Shown here: piece by piece, positions 1-7,587 of the stretch | Numbering within the stretch: the first letter of the stretch is position 1 | Layout of the letters: every line of letters starts with the position of its first letter | NCBI RefSeq assembly: GCF_014648635.1 | Contig: NZ_BMRM01000005.1 | Span: 62,001-126,000 of the forward strand | DNA: 64,000 nucleotides | Source of the DNA: Streptomyces cinerochromogenes | GTDB taxonomy: Bacteria > Actinomycetota > Actinomycetes > Streptomycetales > Streptomycetaceae | Direction of reading: 5' to 3' | Made by a program: the position numbers and the translations under genes | The notes under the pieces: generated by a model | The model's input: only the letters and a program-made list of their open reading frames with translations | Told to the model about the DNA's origin: nothing | Database searches by the model: none

Positions 1-180
1 CACGGCGGCGGCTACGCGGTGTTCGTCGACGGCGTGCAGCTGCACGTGATGCAGAACGCCGACGGCACCTGGATCAGCGTCGTCAGCCACTACGACCCGG
101 TGTCCACCCCGCGCGCCGCCGCCCGTGCCGCGGTGGACGAGCTGCAGGGCGCGCAGCTGCTGCCGTTCCCCTCCAACTGA
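1..180 (+). CDS. melC1: Tyrosinase cofactor/copper chaperone MelC1, C-terminal part (5' end outside window)
   Basis: The open frame from the window edge ends in a MelC1-like tail ([17 protein letters not shown]..., ending LLPFPSN). MelC1 is the small secreted caddie protein that delivers copper to apo-tyrosinase MelC2 and carries it through the Tat pathway. It is identified by this conserved C-terminus and by melC2 starting 34 bases downstream, the standard two-gene melanin operon. The signal peptide and copper-binding N-terminal part are missing because the gene runs off the left edge. Confidence 0.9.
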   Translation, partial: HGGGYAVFVDGVQLHVMQNADGTWISVVSHYDPVSTPRAAARAAVDELQGAQLLPFPSN

Positions 181-214
181 CCGCCCCCGCAAGGACTTCC
201 GGAGCACCCGCACC

Positions 215-1036
215 ATGACCGTACGCAAGAACCAGGCCACCCTGACCGCCGACGAGAAGAAGCGGTTCGTGAACGCCGTCCTCGAACTCAAGCGCAGCGG
301 ACGCTACGACGACTTCGTCCGCACGCACAACGAGTTCATCATGTCGGACACCGACAACGGCGAGCGGACCGGCCACCGCTCCCCCTCCTTCCTGCCCTGG
401 CACCGCAGATTCCTGCTCGACTTCGAGCAGGCGCTGCAGTCGGTGGACTCCTCGGTCGCGCTGCCCTACTGGGACTGGAGCACCGACCGCACGGTGCGGG
501 CCTCGCTGTGGGCGCCGGACTTCCTCGGCGGCACCGGGCGCAGCACCGACGGCCGGGTGATGGACGGCCCGTTCGCCGCGTCCACCGGGAACTGGCCGGT
601 CAACGTGCGCGTCGACGGCCGTACGTTCCTGCGCCGCTCGCTCGGCACCGGCGTGCGGGAACTGCCGACGCGGGCCGAGGTGGAGTCCGTGCTGTCGATG
701 GCGACGTACGACATGGCGCCGTACAACAGCTCCTCGGACGGCTTCCGCAACCACCTGGAGGGCTGGCGCGGGGTCAACCTGCACAACAGGGTGCACGTGT
801 GGGTCGGCGGGCAGATGGCCACCGGCGTCTCCCCCAACGACCCGGTGTTCTGGCTGCACCACGCCTACATCGACAAGCTGTGGGCCGAGTGGCAGCGCCG
901 GCACCCGGACTCCGCCTATGTGCCGGCGGGCGGCACCCCGGACGTGGTGGACCTGAACGACACCATGAAGCCGTGGAACACCGTGCGCCCGGCGGACCTG
1001 CTGGACCACACCAAGCACTACACCTTCGACGTCTGA
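215..1036 (+). CDS. melC2: Tyrosinase MelC2 (type 3 copper monophenol monooxygenase)
   Basis: The 273-residue protein has the standard length of Streptomyces tyrosinases. It oxidises tyrosine/DOPA to dopaquinone for melanin formation and is exported bound to MelC1. All six copper ligands are at the family positions: His38, His54 and His63 (CuA) and His190, His194 and His216 (CuB, in the motif VFWLHH). The start ATG lies 34 bases after melC1; an upstream in-frame ATG at 125 falls inside melC1 and was rejected because MTVRKNQATL is the normal N-terminus. Cotranscription with melC1 is expected. The stop codon abuts the convergent RNase H gene. Confidence 0.97.
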   Translation: MTVRKNQATLTADEKKRFVNAVLELKRSGRYDDFVRTHNEFIMSDTDNGERTGHRSPSFLPWHRRFLLDFEQALQSVDSSVALPYWDWSTDRTVRASLWAPDFLGGTGRSTDGRVMDGPFAASTGNWPVNVRVDGRTFLRRSLGTGVRELPTRAEVESVLSMATYDMAPYNSSSDGFRNHLEGWRGVNLHNRVHVWVGGQMATGVSPNDPVFWLHHAYIDKLWAEWQRRHPDSAYVPAGGTPDVVDLNDTMKPWNTVRPADLLDHTKHYTFDV

Positions 1037-1756
1037 TCAGACCTCGGCGGTACGGCACTCCGGGTGGCCCCAGCCCTGCGCGTTCTTGGCGATCTTCTCG
1101 CCGGCCGCGTAGGACCGGCCGCACAGGCAGCGGCCCGGGAACTTCGCCTTGATGGTGCGGGCGGACGCGGCCCCGCCGCTGCGCGCGGAAGCGGCGCCAC
1201 CGGTGCGGCGGGGTGCCTTCCCGCGCGGCGCCCCGGCCGCCGGGGTGCCGGACGACGGAGGGGGCTCGGGCGAGCCGAGCGCGCTGCCGGCCGGCTCCTG
1301 GACGGAGGCCGCCTGGCTGGCCGCGCGGTCGGCGAAGTCGTTCAGCGGGTCTCCGTCGACCTGGTGTGCGGGGACGTAGCGGAACTCGACGGACCGGCCG
1401 CCGAGGAGCTCGTCGATGCGGACCACCAGGTCCTGGTTGGCGACGGGCTTGCCGGCGGCGGTCTTCCAGCCGTTGCGCTTCCAGCCGGGCAGCCAGGTGG
1501 TGACGGCCTTCATCGCGTACTGGGAGTCCATCCGGATCTCCAGCTCGACGTCCGGGTCGACGGCGGTGAGCAGCCGCTCCAGGGCCGTCAGCTCGGCGAC
1601 GTTGTTGGTGGCCCGGCCGAGCGGGCCCGCCTCCCAGCGGGCGGGGGTCCGCTCATCGCCGTCCGAGACCACCCACGCCCATCCGGCCGGTCCGGGGTTT
1701 CCCTTCGAAGCCCCGTCGCACGCGGCCACCACACGTTCACGCATGTGCCCGATCAT
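1037..1756 (-). CDS. Ribonuclease H type I with C-terminal zinc-finger-like tail
   Basis: The 239-residue protein has an RNase HI domain at about residues 6-150. The DEDD active-site residues are visible as Asp14 (CDGASKGNPG), Glu55 (NNVAELTAL), Asp77 (MDSQYAMKAV) and Asp140 (LNDFADRAA), with His131 in the flexible loop. It should cleave RNA in RNA-DNA hybrids. A Pro/Ala/Ser-rich linker follows, then a C-terminal module with CxC...HxxC spacing (CLCGRSYAAGEKI...GHPEC) that looks like a small zinc finger. The gene is convergent with melC2 with no spacer between stops. An ATG four codons later could also be the start. Confidence 0.9.
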   Translation of the reverse strand: MIGHMRERVVAACDGASKGNPGPAGWAWVVSDGDERTPARWEAGPLGRATNNVAELTALERLLTAVDPDVELEIRMDSQYAMKAVTTWLPGWKRNGWKTAAGKPVANQDLVVRIDELLGGRSVEFRYVPAHQVDGDPLNDFADRAASQAASVQEPAGSALGSPEPPPSSGTPAAGAPRGKAPRRTGGAASARSGGAASARTIKAKFPGRCLCGRSYAAGEKIAKNAQGWGHPECRTAEV

Positions 1757-1790
1757 GCCATGGCCGCGGGCGGCGCCGTCCCGGGACCGG

Positions 1791-2585
1791 TCAGACGTCC
1801 CTGATCCTCGGCATCTCGCCCTCGGTGGTGGTGATGTCGATCACCGAGAAGTTCGCGCCCTGCGGATCGCTCACCGCCGCGAACCGGCCGAAGGGGCTGC
1901 TCATCGGCCCGAAGCGGAGGACCCCGCCGAGCTTGACGGCCCGGTCGACGGCCGCGTCGCAGTCGTCGACGGTGAAGTAGACGTTGATGTACGACGGCAC
2001 CTCCGGCGGGAAGTCGTCGGTCATCCGCATCCGGCCGAGGACGGTGTCCTCGCCGATGTCGAACATCCGGAAGTCCACCGCGTCGTCCTCGATCTCCTTC
2101 ATCCGGTACGGGAAGACCGCGGAGAGGAAGGCGTCCGTCTGCTCCGGCTCCCTGGTGAAGACCTCGGCCCAGCAGTAGGCGCCGGGGGTGGCCGTCGCCT
2201 CGAAGCCCTCGTGGGTGCCCGCCTGCCACACGCCGAACACGGCCCCGCTGGGCTCCCGGGCCAGGCACATGGTGCCGAACTCGCCGACCCGCATCGGCTC
2301 CATCAGCACCTCGCCGCCGTTCTCCCGGATCTTCTCCGCGGTGGCCGCGGCATCCGGTGAGGCGAGGTACAGGCACCACTGGGACTGGCCCTCCTGGCCG
2401 GGCATGGGCGGGACGACGGCGGCCACGGCCCTGCCGTCGGCGTAGGCCTGGGTGTAGTTGCCGTACTCCGACGACGACTCGCCGAAGGTCCAGCCGAGGA
2501 CGTCGCCGTAGAACCGCTTGGCTCCCTCGACGTCACTGAACATCGCATCGGCCCAACAGGGCGTTCCTTCCGGTTGCACGGCCAT
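1791..2585 (-). CDS. VOC-superfamily protein with two glyoxalase-like domains
   Basis: The 264-residue protein contains two tandem vicinal-oxygen-chelate units (about 8-125 and 135-255), the usual plan of the CFP-30 hydroxylase-like family. The segments CWADAMFSDVEGAKRFYGDV and CWAEVFTREPEQTDAFLSAV begin each half. The substrate cannot be inferred. A clear AGGAGGG ribosome-binding site lies 9 bases before the ATG. It is on the same strand as the RNase H gene downstream, 34 bases away, and could be cotranscribed with it. Confidence 0.85.
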   Translation of the reverse strand: MAVQPEGTPCWADAMFSDVEGAKRFYGDVLGWTFGESSSEYGNYTQAYADGRAVAAVVPPMPGQEGQSQWCLYLASPDAAATAEKIRENGGEVLMEPMRVGEFGTMCLAREPSGAVFGVWQAGTHEGFEATATPGAYCWAEVFTREPEQTDAFLSAVFPYRMKEIEDDAVDFRMFDIGEDTVLGRMRMTDDFPPEVPSYINVYFTVDDCDAAVDRAVKLGGVLRFGPMSSPFGRFAAVSDPQGANFSVIDITTTEGEMPRIRDV

Positions 2586-2723
2586 GCTGCCAGCCCTCCT
2601 GACGTGGTCTGTCCCGTCTGTTCACGCTAGCCATGCGGGATCCGCCCCGCGCGCCGGGCCGACCGCCCGTACGGCGCGCGGAGCCCTCCCGCACACCCCC
2701 GGCCGGTCCACGCCCGGCTTCCG

Positions 2724-3206
2724 CTACTCGCCCGCGAACGCCCTGTCCAGGGCCGCCGCGTCCAGCTTGGTCATGCCCATCATGACCCTGAGGGCGCGGG
2801 CGGCCTTCGCCTGGTCCGGGCCGGCGATCATGTCGAGGAGGGGGGCGTAGACGACCTGCCAGGAGACGCCGTACCTGTCCTTGAGCCAGCCGCACCGGCC
2901 GCCCTCGCCGCCGTTCTCGGTGAGCCTCGTCCAGTAGTGGTCGATCTCCTCCTGGCCGGAGCAGAGGATCTGGAAGGAGACGGCCTCGTTGAAGGTGAAC
3001 TCGGGGCCGCCGTTGAGCGCGACGAACCGCTGGCCGTTGGCCGTGAACTCCACGGTCAGCACGGAGCCGGCCGGGCCGGGACCGGACTTCGGCCACCGGA
3101 CGACGCCGTCGACGCGGGCGTCCTTGAAGATCGAGACGTAGTGGTGCGCGGCCTCCTCCGCCTGGCCGTCGAACCAGAGACACGTGATGAATCCGTCGGT
3201 GGACAT
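2724..3206 (-). CDS. VOC-superfamily PhnB-like protein
   Basis: The 160-residue single-domain glyoxalase-fold protein has the PhnB/3-demethylubiquinone-methyltransferase-like signature: FITCLWFDGQAEEAAHHYVS at the start and FNEAVSFQILCSGQEEIDHY mid-protein, ending with a short helical tail. The ATG at 3206 is chosen because AGGAGG lies 5 bases upstream; the GTG two codons earlier overlaps that ribosome-binding site. Despite its historical annotation, methyltransferase activity is not expected for this family, and no substrate is known. Confidence 0.87.
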   Translation of the reverse strand: MSTDGFITCLWFDGQAEEAAHHYVSIFKDARVDGVVRWPKSGPGPAGSVLTVEFTANGQRFVALNGGPEFTFNEAVSFQILCSGQEEIDHYWTRLTENGGEGGRCGWLKDRYGVSWQVVYAPLLDMIAGPDQAKAARALRVMMGMTKLDAAALDRAFAGE

Positions 3207-3372
3207 GAGCACCTCCTGGGGCGTGGAACGCGGTCATGTCTGTCGACTCCCGCACGCGCCGAAACTCATCGGCCCGGCATCCCGATCACGGCCGCGACCC
3301 CTGAGGTGGGCACCCGCCCGTTCCGCGTGCCGGTCCCGCGGAGCGGGAGCTGCCCAAGGAGACGGTGGACCG

Positions 3373-3411
3373 GGACGCCGCCGACCGCCGGACCGCCGGT
3401 CGGCGGCGTCC
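3373..3411 (-). terminator. Strong hairpin terminator after the XRE regulator gene
   Basis: GGACGCCGCCGACCG at 3373-3387 pairs perfectly with its reverse complement at 3397-3411 (15-bp stem, 9-base loop). It lies 36 bases past the stop of the minus-strand regulator gene. There is no T-run, which is normal for Streptomyces terminators. Confidence 0.7.
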
Positions 3412-3447
3412 GGGCGTTCTTCCGGCGGCTGCGGGAGGCGTGACGGA

Positions 3448-3840
3448 TCAGGCCGCCAGGCAGAGTCCCCGGTACGGCCGGCGCGGTGCGGCGGCGGGCG
3501 AGCGCCGCGGCGCGGTGCGCCGGGTCAGTTCGCCGTGCACCAGCGACAGCAGGTCCCCGAGGCCGAGGCCGAGCGCGTGGGCCGCGGCCGCGAGCACCTC
3601 GGACGAGGCCTCCTTGCGGCCCCGCTCGACCTCGGACAGGTAGGGCAGCGAGATCCGGGCGGCGTCGGCCACGTCCTTGAGCGTGCGGTCCTGCGCCTGC
3701 CGCTCCCTGCGCAGCACCTCACCGACGAGATCCCGCCACAGCGGCTCCCTGGGGGCGGGCTCGGTCTCCGGCGCGGCCGGGCGGGCGGGCGCCGGTCGCA
3801 GGGGGATTACGCGGGCTTCTTCGCTCACCGGGTCGCTCAT
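3448..3840 (-). CDS. XRE-family regulator of the ClgR/PopR type with C-terminal LAA
   Basis: The 130-residue protein has an N-terminal Pro/Ala-rich arm and one HTH_3 domain (about residues 34-100). Its core, TLKDVADAARISLPYLSEVE followed by RGRKEASSEVLAAAAHALGL, closely matches ClgR/PopR, activators of clp protease operons in actinobacteria. The protein ends ...GLCLAA. In Streptomyces PopR, C-terminal alanines are known to target the protein to ClpP, so this could be a regulator whose level is set by proteolysis. The gene is divergent from a SigB/F-family sigma gene. A promoter only 6 bases before the ATG suggests a leaderless mRNA. No clp gene is visible in the window, so its target is unknown. 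Confidence 0.85.
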   Translation of the reverse strand: MSDPVSEEARVIPLRPAPARPAAPETEPAPREPLWRDLVGEVLRRERQAQDRTLKDVADAARISLPYLSEVERGRKEASSEVLAAAAHALGLGLGDLLSLVHGELTRRTAPRRSPAAAPRRPYRGLCLAA

Positions 3841-3846
3841 CCCGTC

Positions 3847-3874
3847 AGCCTAGGAGCGGTACCGCCGGCGACAA
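3847..3874 (-). promoter_or_regulatory. Vegetative-type promoter for a leaderless regulator mRNA
   Basis: On the minus strand TTGTCG (3874-3869) and TAGGCT (3852-3847) are separated by 16 bases. The -10 element ends 6 bases before the ATG at 3840, which would place transcription initiation at or next to the A of the start codon. Confidence 0.5.
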
Positions 3875-3946
3875 GGGAGCGGGATTGCGCTCTGAGGGAA
3901 ATCCTCGCGGCCACCGGCCGTTTCCCGCCAAGCCGGAAGGAGGGGT

Positions 3947-3971
3947 GCATGCGCGGGGTCACCGTGGGTAC
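3947..3971 (+). promoter_or_regulatory. SigB-type promoter P1 (GCAT-N15-GGGTAC)
   Basis: The layout matches the SigB/SigF-family consensus GNNT-N14-16-GGGTAY. It sits 135 bases upstream of the sigma gene start and suggests autoregulation or control by a related sigma factor. Confidence 0.45.
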
Positions 3972-3998
3972 CCGCGCCGTAAGCGGCTCTGCGGACCT

Positions 3999-4023
3999 GC
4001 TTGAACTCCCGCAGAAGGGGTAC
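3999..4023 (+). promoter_or_regulatory. SigB-type promoter P2 (GCTT-N15-GGGTAC)
   Basis: This is a second copy of the same promoter pattern, 52 bases after the first; the decamer GGGTACCCGC is repeated exactly at 3966 and 4018. It lies 83 bases before the sigma gene start. Confidence 0.5.
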
Positions 4024-4105
4024 CCGCACAGGACGCTCTGTGCGGGAAGCCGGCAGAGAGACCGCACAGGGAGACGTCGGAACCGTGACTTTCGTGGGAG
4101 AGGTA

Positions 4106-4996
4106 ATGAACACCGCCGCCGGGATCCGCTCGGAAGCAGAGGTCGTCGAGCAGACCGAGCAGGACAGGACGGGCGAGGGGTCACTTCCTGGCATCGCGGA
4201 CCCGGCGTCCGTCGCCCCGCGGGACGCACGGGAGCTGTCCCGCCAGTTCTTCCGCCGGCTGACCGAGCTGGAGGAAGGGACGCACGAGTACCAGTACGCG
4301 CGCAACACCCTCATCGAGATGAACATGTCGCTGGTGCGGTTCGCGGCCGGACGCTTCCGGGGCCGCGGCGACGACATGGAGGACATCGTCCAGACCGGCA
4401 TGATCGGCCTGATCAAGGCCATCGACCGGTTCGAACTGGCGCGCGAGGTCGAGTTCACCTCCTTCGCGCTGCCGTACATCGTCGGTGAGATCAAGCGGTT
4501 CTTCCGGGACACCACCTGGGCCGTGCACGTTCCGCGCCGGCTCCAGGAGCTGCGGGTGGAGCTGGCCAAGGCCCGCGAGGAGCTGTCCAGCCGACTGGAC
4601 CGGGACCCGACGGTCGCCGAGCTGGCCACGCTGATGAACATCCCCGCGGACCAGGTGGTCGAGGCGCAGCTGGCCTCGAACGGCTACAACTCGGCCTCCC
4701 TCGACGCGGCACTCACCGGCGACGGCCCGGAGGACGGCGAGGCGGTGCTCGCCGACTTCATCGGTGTCGAGGAGGAGGGGCTGCGGCTCGTCGAGGACTT
4801 CCACGCGCTCGCCCCGCTGATGGCGGAGCTGAGCGACCGTGACCGGCAGATCATCCACCTGAGGTTCGTGGAGGAGGCGACCCAGGCGGAGATCGGTGAG
4901 CGGCTCGGCTGCTCCCAGATGCACGTCTCCCGCCTGATCAAGCGGATCATCACCCGGCTGCGGCAGGGCATGCTCGGCGAGCTGGGCTGCGCCTGA
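4106..4996 (+). CDS. RNA polymerase sigma factor, SigB/SigF/SigG family (SigL-like)
   Basis: The 296-residue alternative sigma factor has region 2 at about residues 70-140 (NTLIEMNMSLVRFAAGRFRG...GMIGLIKAIDRFE, FTSFALPYIVGEIKRFFRD), region 3 at 150-220, and region 4 at 235-295 (LSDRDRQIIHLRFVEEATQA, GCSQMHVSRLIKRI). This is the Streptomyces general stress/development class controlled by anti-sigma ATPases. The start at 4106 follows GGGAGAGG; the frame is open 35 codons further upstream, but that stretch contains promoter P2. The anti-sigma-like gene follows convergently. From memory, the S. coelicolor counterpart in this neighbourhood is SigL; that assignment is not verified. Confidence 0.93.
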   Translation: MNTAAGIRSEAEVVEQTEQDRTGEGSLPGIADPASVAPRDARELSRQFFRRLTELEEGTHEYQYARNTLIEMNMSLVRFAAGRFRGRGDDMEDIVQTGMIGLIKAIDRFELAREVEFTSFALPYIVGEIKRFFRDTTWAVHVPRRLQELRVELAKAREELSSRLDRDPTVAELATLMNIPADQVVEAQLASNGYNSASLDAALTGDGPEDGEAVLADFIGVEEEGLRLVEDFHALAPLMAELSDRDRQIIHLRFVEEATQAEIGERLGCSQMHVSRLIKRIITRLRQGMLGELGCA

Positions 4997-5035
4997 GACC
5001 GCCGCGCCTGACACACCGCTCGGCCCCGCCGCGGC

Positions 5036-5491
5036 TCAGTCCCGCCGCAGCTCGAAGACGGCCCGCACCCGCTTGCCCACGGGCACGCGTTCGACGGTCA
5101 GCTCCGAGGCGAGGGCGTGCACGATCTCCAGGCCGTGCCGCCCGACGCGCTCGGGGTTCTTCGGGAACCGGCGGGGCAGGGCGGTGCTGCTGTCGTACAC
5201 GGACACGATGACCGAGGTGTCCGTGCCCTCCAGCTCCAGGATGTAGGGGCCGTTGCTGTGCCGGTCGGCGTTGGTGACCAGCTCGCTCACCAGCAGGAGC
5301 AGCTCGCCGTCGGCCCGGCCGTCGGCGGTGGCGCACCACTCGGTGCGCAGCTGCTCGAGGAACCGGGACGCCAAGGCGCGAGCCTCGGCGATGCATCCGG
5401 GCTCGCCGGTGTAGTGCGCCGCGCTGCGCAGCGGTTCCACGGGTACGTCGAAACCAGTCGGTATCACTGCCCCGCCCAGGTGCTCGGTCAT
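5036..5491 (-). CDS. ATP-binding anti-sigma-type regulator (RsbW/SpoIIAB-like HATPase)
   Basis: The 151-residue protein has a GHKL ATPase fold with the N box ELVTNADRHS (about residues 70-79) and a G box in GRHGLEIVHAL (about 117-127). Streptomyces encodes many such kinases, which hold SigB/F-type sigma factors or phosphorylate anti-anti-sigma factors. The convergent gene 40 bases away encodes exactly such a sigma factor, so it is the obvious candidate partner, although no experimental link can be read from sequence. The start ATG follows AGAGGGACAG. Confidence 0.85.
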   Translation of the reverse strand: MTEHLGGAVIPTGFDVPVEPLRSAAHYTGEPGCIAEARALASRFLEQLRTEWCATADGRADGELLLLVSELVTNADRHSNGPYILELEGTDTSVIVSVYDSSTALPRRFPKNPERVGRHGLEIVHALASELTVERVPVGKRVRAVFELRRD

Positions 5492-5660
5492 TCTGTCCCT
5501 CTAGGAAAACCCGGTCCGGCCGGTCGATGGTGCACCAGTCCTCGTACCCCGAGTCCGGCCCCCCAGTCCACCCGATGCGTTCGCCCAGCGCGCACAGTGG
5601 CGAAGGTCACGGCATGCGTCCGGGGCGGGCCGCCGTCACGGCTCACGCCCCGGTAGGGCA

Positions 5661-7466
5661 CTACTGTCCCTGCTGCTGGTTCTGTTGCTGGTTCTCCTGC
5701 TGGTTCTGTTGCTGGTCCTGCTGCTGTTGCTGTTGGGTCTGCTGCTCCTGCGTCTGCTGCTCCTGCGTCTGCTGCTGGGTCTGCTGCTCCTGTGTCTGCT
5801 GCCGGCTCGCGGAGGGGGCCGGGGACTCAGGGGAGGCACCGGACCGCTCGGTCGACGGCGATCCGGCCGACGGAGCCGACGACTCGCCGGACTGGCTCTG
5901 GGCCGGGGACTCCTTGGAGGGTGACTCCTTGGAGGGTGACTCCTTGGAGGGTGACTCCTTGGACGGGGACTCCTTGGACGGGGACTCCTTGGACGGGGAC
6001 TCGGTCGCCGAGCTCTTCTCGCTCGACGGCGACTTGGACTCCGAAGGCGAGGAGGACTTGGATTCGGACTCCGAGGGCGAGGAGGACTTCTCGGACGGCG
6101 AAGACGACTTCTCCGATGGCGACGACGATTCCGACGACGGCGACGACGATTCCGACGACGGTGACGTCGACTTCGAGGACGACGAGGACGACGAGGACGA
6201 CGAAGACGACGAAGATGTCGACGATGTCGGGGATGTCGGGGATGTGGAAGTCGACGGCGGTGTCGAACCGGGCGAGTTCGAGGGCGACGGCGAGACCGGT
6301 GATGTGGTGATCCCGGACGAGGCCGGCGGACACCTGGAGCCCGGCCTGCTGGTCGTACCCGGCGCGCACGGCAGCGGGGACGTCCACGGGTCCGGATACT
6401 TCGGCGGCTTGCCGTGCGCGTCGTACCGGACGTTCGCGTAGCCGCGGTGGCGGTTCACCCACACGTGGTGGTGGGTGTCGTAGATCACGAAGACCTTGAC
6501 GACCACCGGGGCGGGCTGCACCACGACGACGTTCGTGGACCGGTACGAGGACCACTGCCGGCCCACCAGCCGGGGGGCGGTGCGCTGGGCGACCGGTTCC
6601 TTCAGCGGGTTGCCGCAGGCGCAGCGCAGCCGGGGCACGCCGTGCGCGTCGACCAGGACGGCGGTACCGCTCTGCAGGACGGACTGGTAGCTGGTGGCGG
6701 TGCCGTTGCGGTAGCCGTGGTTGGTGACGCGGGTGTCGGCGCGCAACTGCACGGAGGTGAGGGAGCGGAGGTAGCCGGGGACACCGCCGGGCTGGACGCC
6801 GATCGACGTGGCGAACGCCCGGTTCCTGCTCGCGTCGGCCTGCAGGGCCCTGATCTGCCGCTCGACGTCACAGCTGGGCGTCTTCCGGGTGCCGCCGTAG
6901 AGGCCGGGCGCCCCGCCCTGCACACCACGGACCTCGGCGACCCCGCCCTGCGGGGTGCTGACGGGCAGGGAGACGGTGCTCCGGGGTGCCGTGGACTTCC
7001 CCGGCGCGCTGGATTTGCCCGGCGCGGTGGACTTCCCGGGCTCGCTGGACTTCCCCGGCGCGGTGGACTTCCCGGGCTCGGTGGACTTGCCGGGCTCGCT
7101 GGACTTCCCGGGCTCGGTGGACTTGCCCGGGGTGGTGGCGGTGCCCTGCGTCGCGGTCGACTCCGTGAACGGGTCCTGGCCGGTGCTGTTGGCGGCCTCC
7201 AGGAAGACCTCGCCGCGCTGGGCGGAGGTCCCGCCGCCGCCCGGACGCGTGAAGACCACCGCGAGGGCCGCGGCGGCGATCAGGGCCGCGGTGAGCGCCG
7301 CGACCCGGGGCACCGATTTCCACCAGTGACCGTGCGGCTCCTTGTGCCCCCCGCCACCGGCCGGCGGCGGCGAGGGCGGCGGACCGGCGGGCGGTCGGGA
7401 CGAGCCCGACAGCGGACCGGAGGGCGGACCTGTGGGACGGCCGGAGGACGGAGGTTCGACGCTCAC
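5661..7466 (-). CDS. DUF6777-type membrane-anchored protein with long repeat tails
   Basis: The 601-residue protein starts with a Pro-rich cytoplasmic segment, then one transmembrane helix (about residues 52-70) and the motif GEVFLEAANSTGQDPFTEST. Next come about eight six-residue repeats of the type GKSTEP (about 115-163), then a DUF6777-like globular part (about 170-380). After that lies a very long Ser/Thr/Glu/Lys-rich stretch, including six SPSKE pentapeptides, and finally a Gln-rich tail (TQEQQ/TQQQ repeats) to the C-terminus. It starts with GTG and lies 121 bases downstream of the Ser/Thr kinase gene, so it may be a substrate or partner. The Ser-rich tail offers many phosphorylation sites. 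Molecular function is unknown; repeat lengths should vary between strains. Confidence 0.8.
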   Translation of the reverse strand: MSVEPPSSGRPTGPPSGPLSGSSRPPAGPPPSPPPAGGGGHKEPHGHWWKSVPRVAALTAALIAAAALAVVFTRPGGGGTSAQRGEVFLEAANSTGQDPFTESTATQGTATTPGKSTEPGKSSEPGKSTEPGKSTAPGKSSEPGKSTAPGKSSAPGKSTAPRSTVSLPVSTPQGGVAEVRGVQGGAPGLYGGTRKTPSCDVERQIRALQADASRNRAFATSIGVQPGGVPGYLRSLTSVQLRADTRVTNHGYRNGTATSYQSVLQSGTAVLVDAHGVPRLRCACGNPLKEPVAQRTAPRLVGRQWSSYRSTNVVVVQPAPVVVKVFVIYDTHHHVWVNRHRGYANVRYDAHGKPPKYPDPWTSPLPCAPGTTSRPGSRCPPASSGITTSPVSPSPSNSPGSTPPSTSTSPTSPTSSTSSSSSSSSSSSSSSKSTSPSSESSSPSSESSSPSEKSSSPSEKSSSPSESESKSSSPSESKSPSSEKSSATESPSKESPSKESPSKESPSKESPSKESPSKESPAQSQSGESSAPSAGSPSTERSGASPESPAPSASRQQTQEQQTQQQTQEQQTQEQQTQQQQQQDQQQNQQENQQQNQQQGQ

Positions 7467-7587
7467 GAGCCCTACTTCCCGTCGCGATGCGCGGCTTTGC
7501 TCAGATAAATCCGTCAGTTTCCGTCAAACCCTTTTTGGGTCATTTGGCTGCACACTGACACCATTGTGTGACGGAGTACCGGGCCGC

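Noticed and set aside
83..1018. Long minus-strand open frame opposite melC2
   Set aside because: A shadow frame caused by high third-position G/C of melC2; the translation is His/Val/Arg-rich with no family features, while melC2 has all six copper ligands.
5661..6260. Plus-strand Asp/Glu-rich ORF opposite the DUF6777 tail
   Set aside because: The acidic repeats are the reverse-complement reading of the Ser/Lys/Glu-rich tail repeats; the minus-strand protein has a normal start, membrane helix and domain order.
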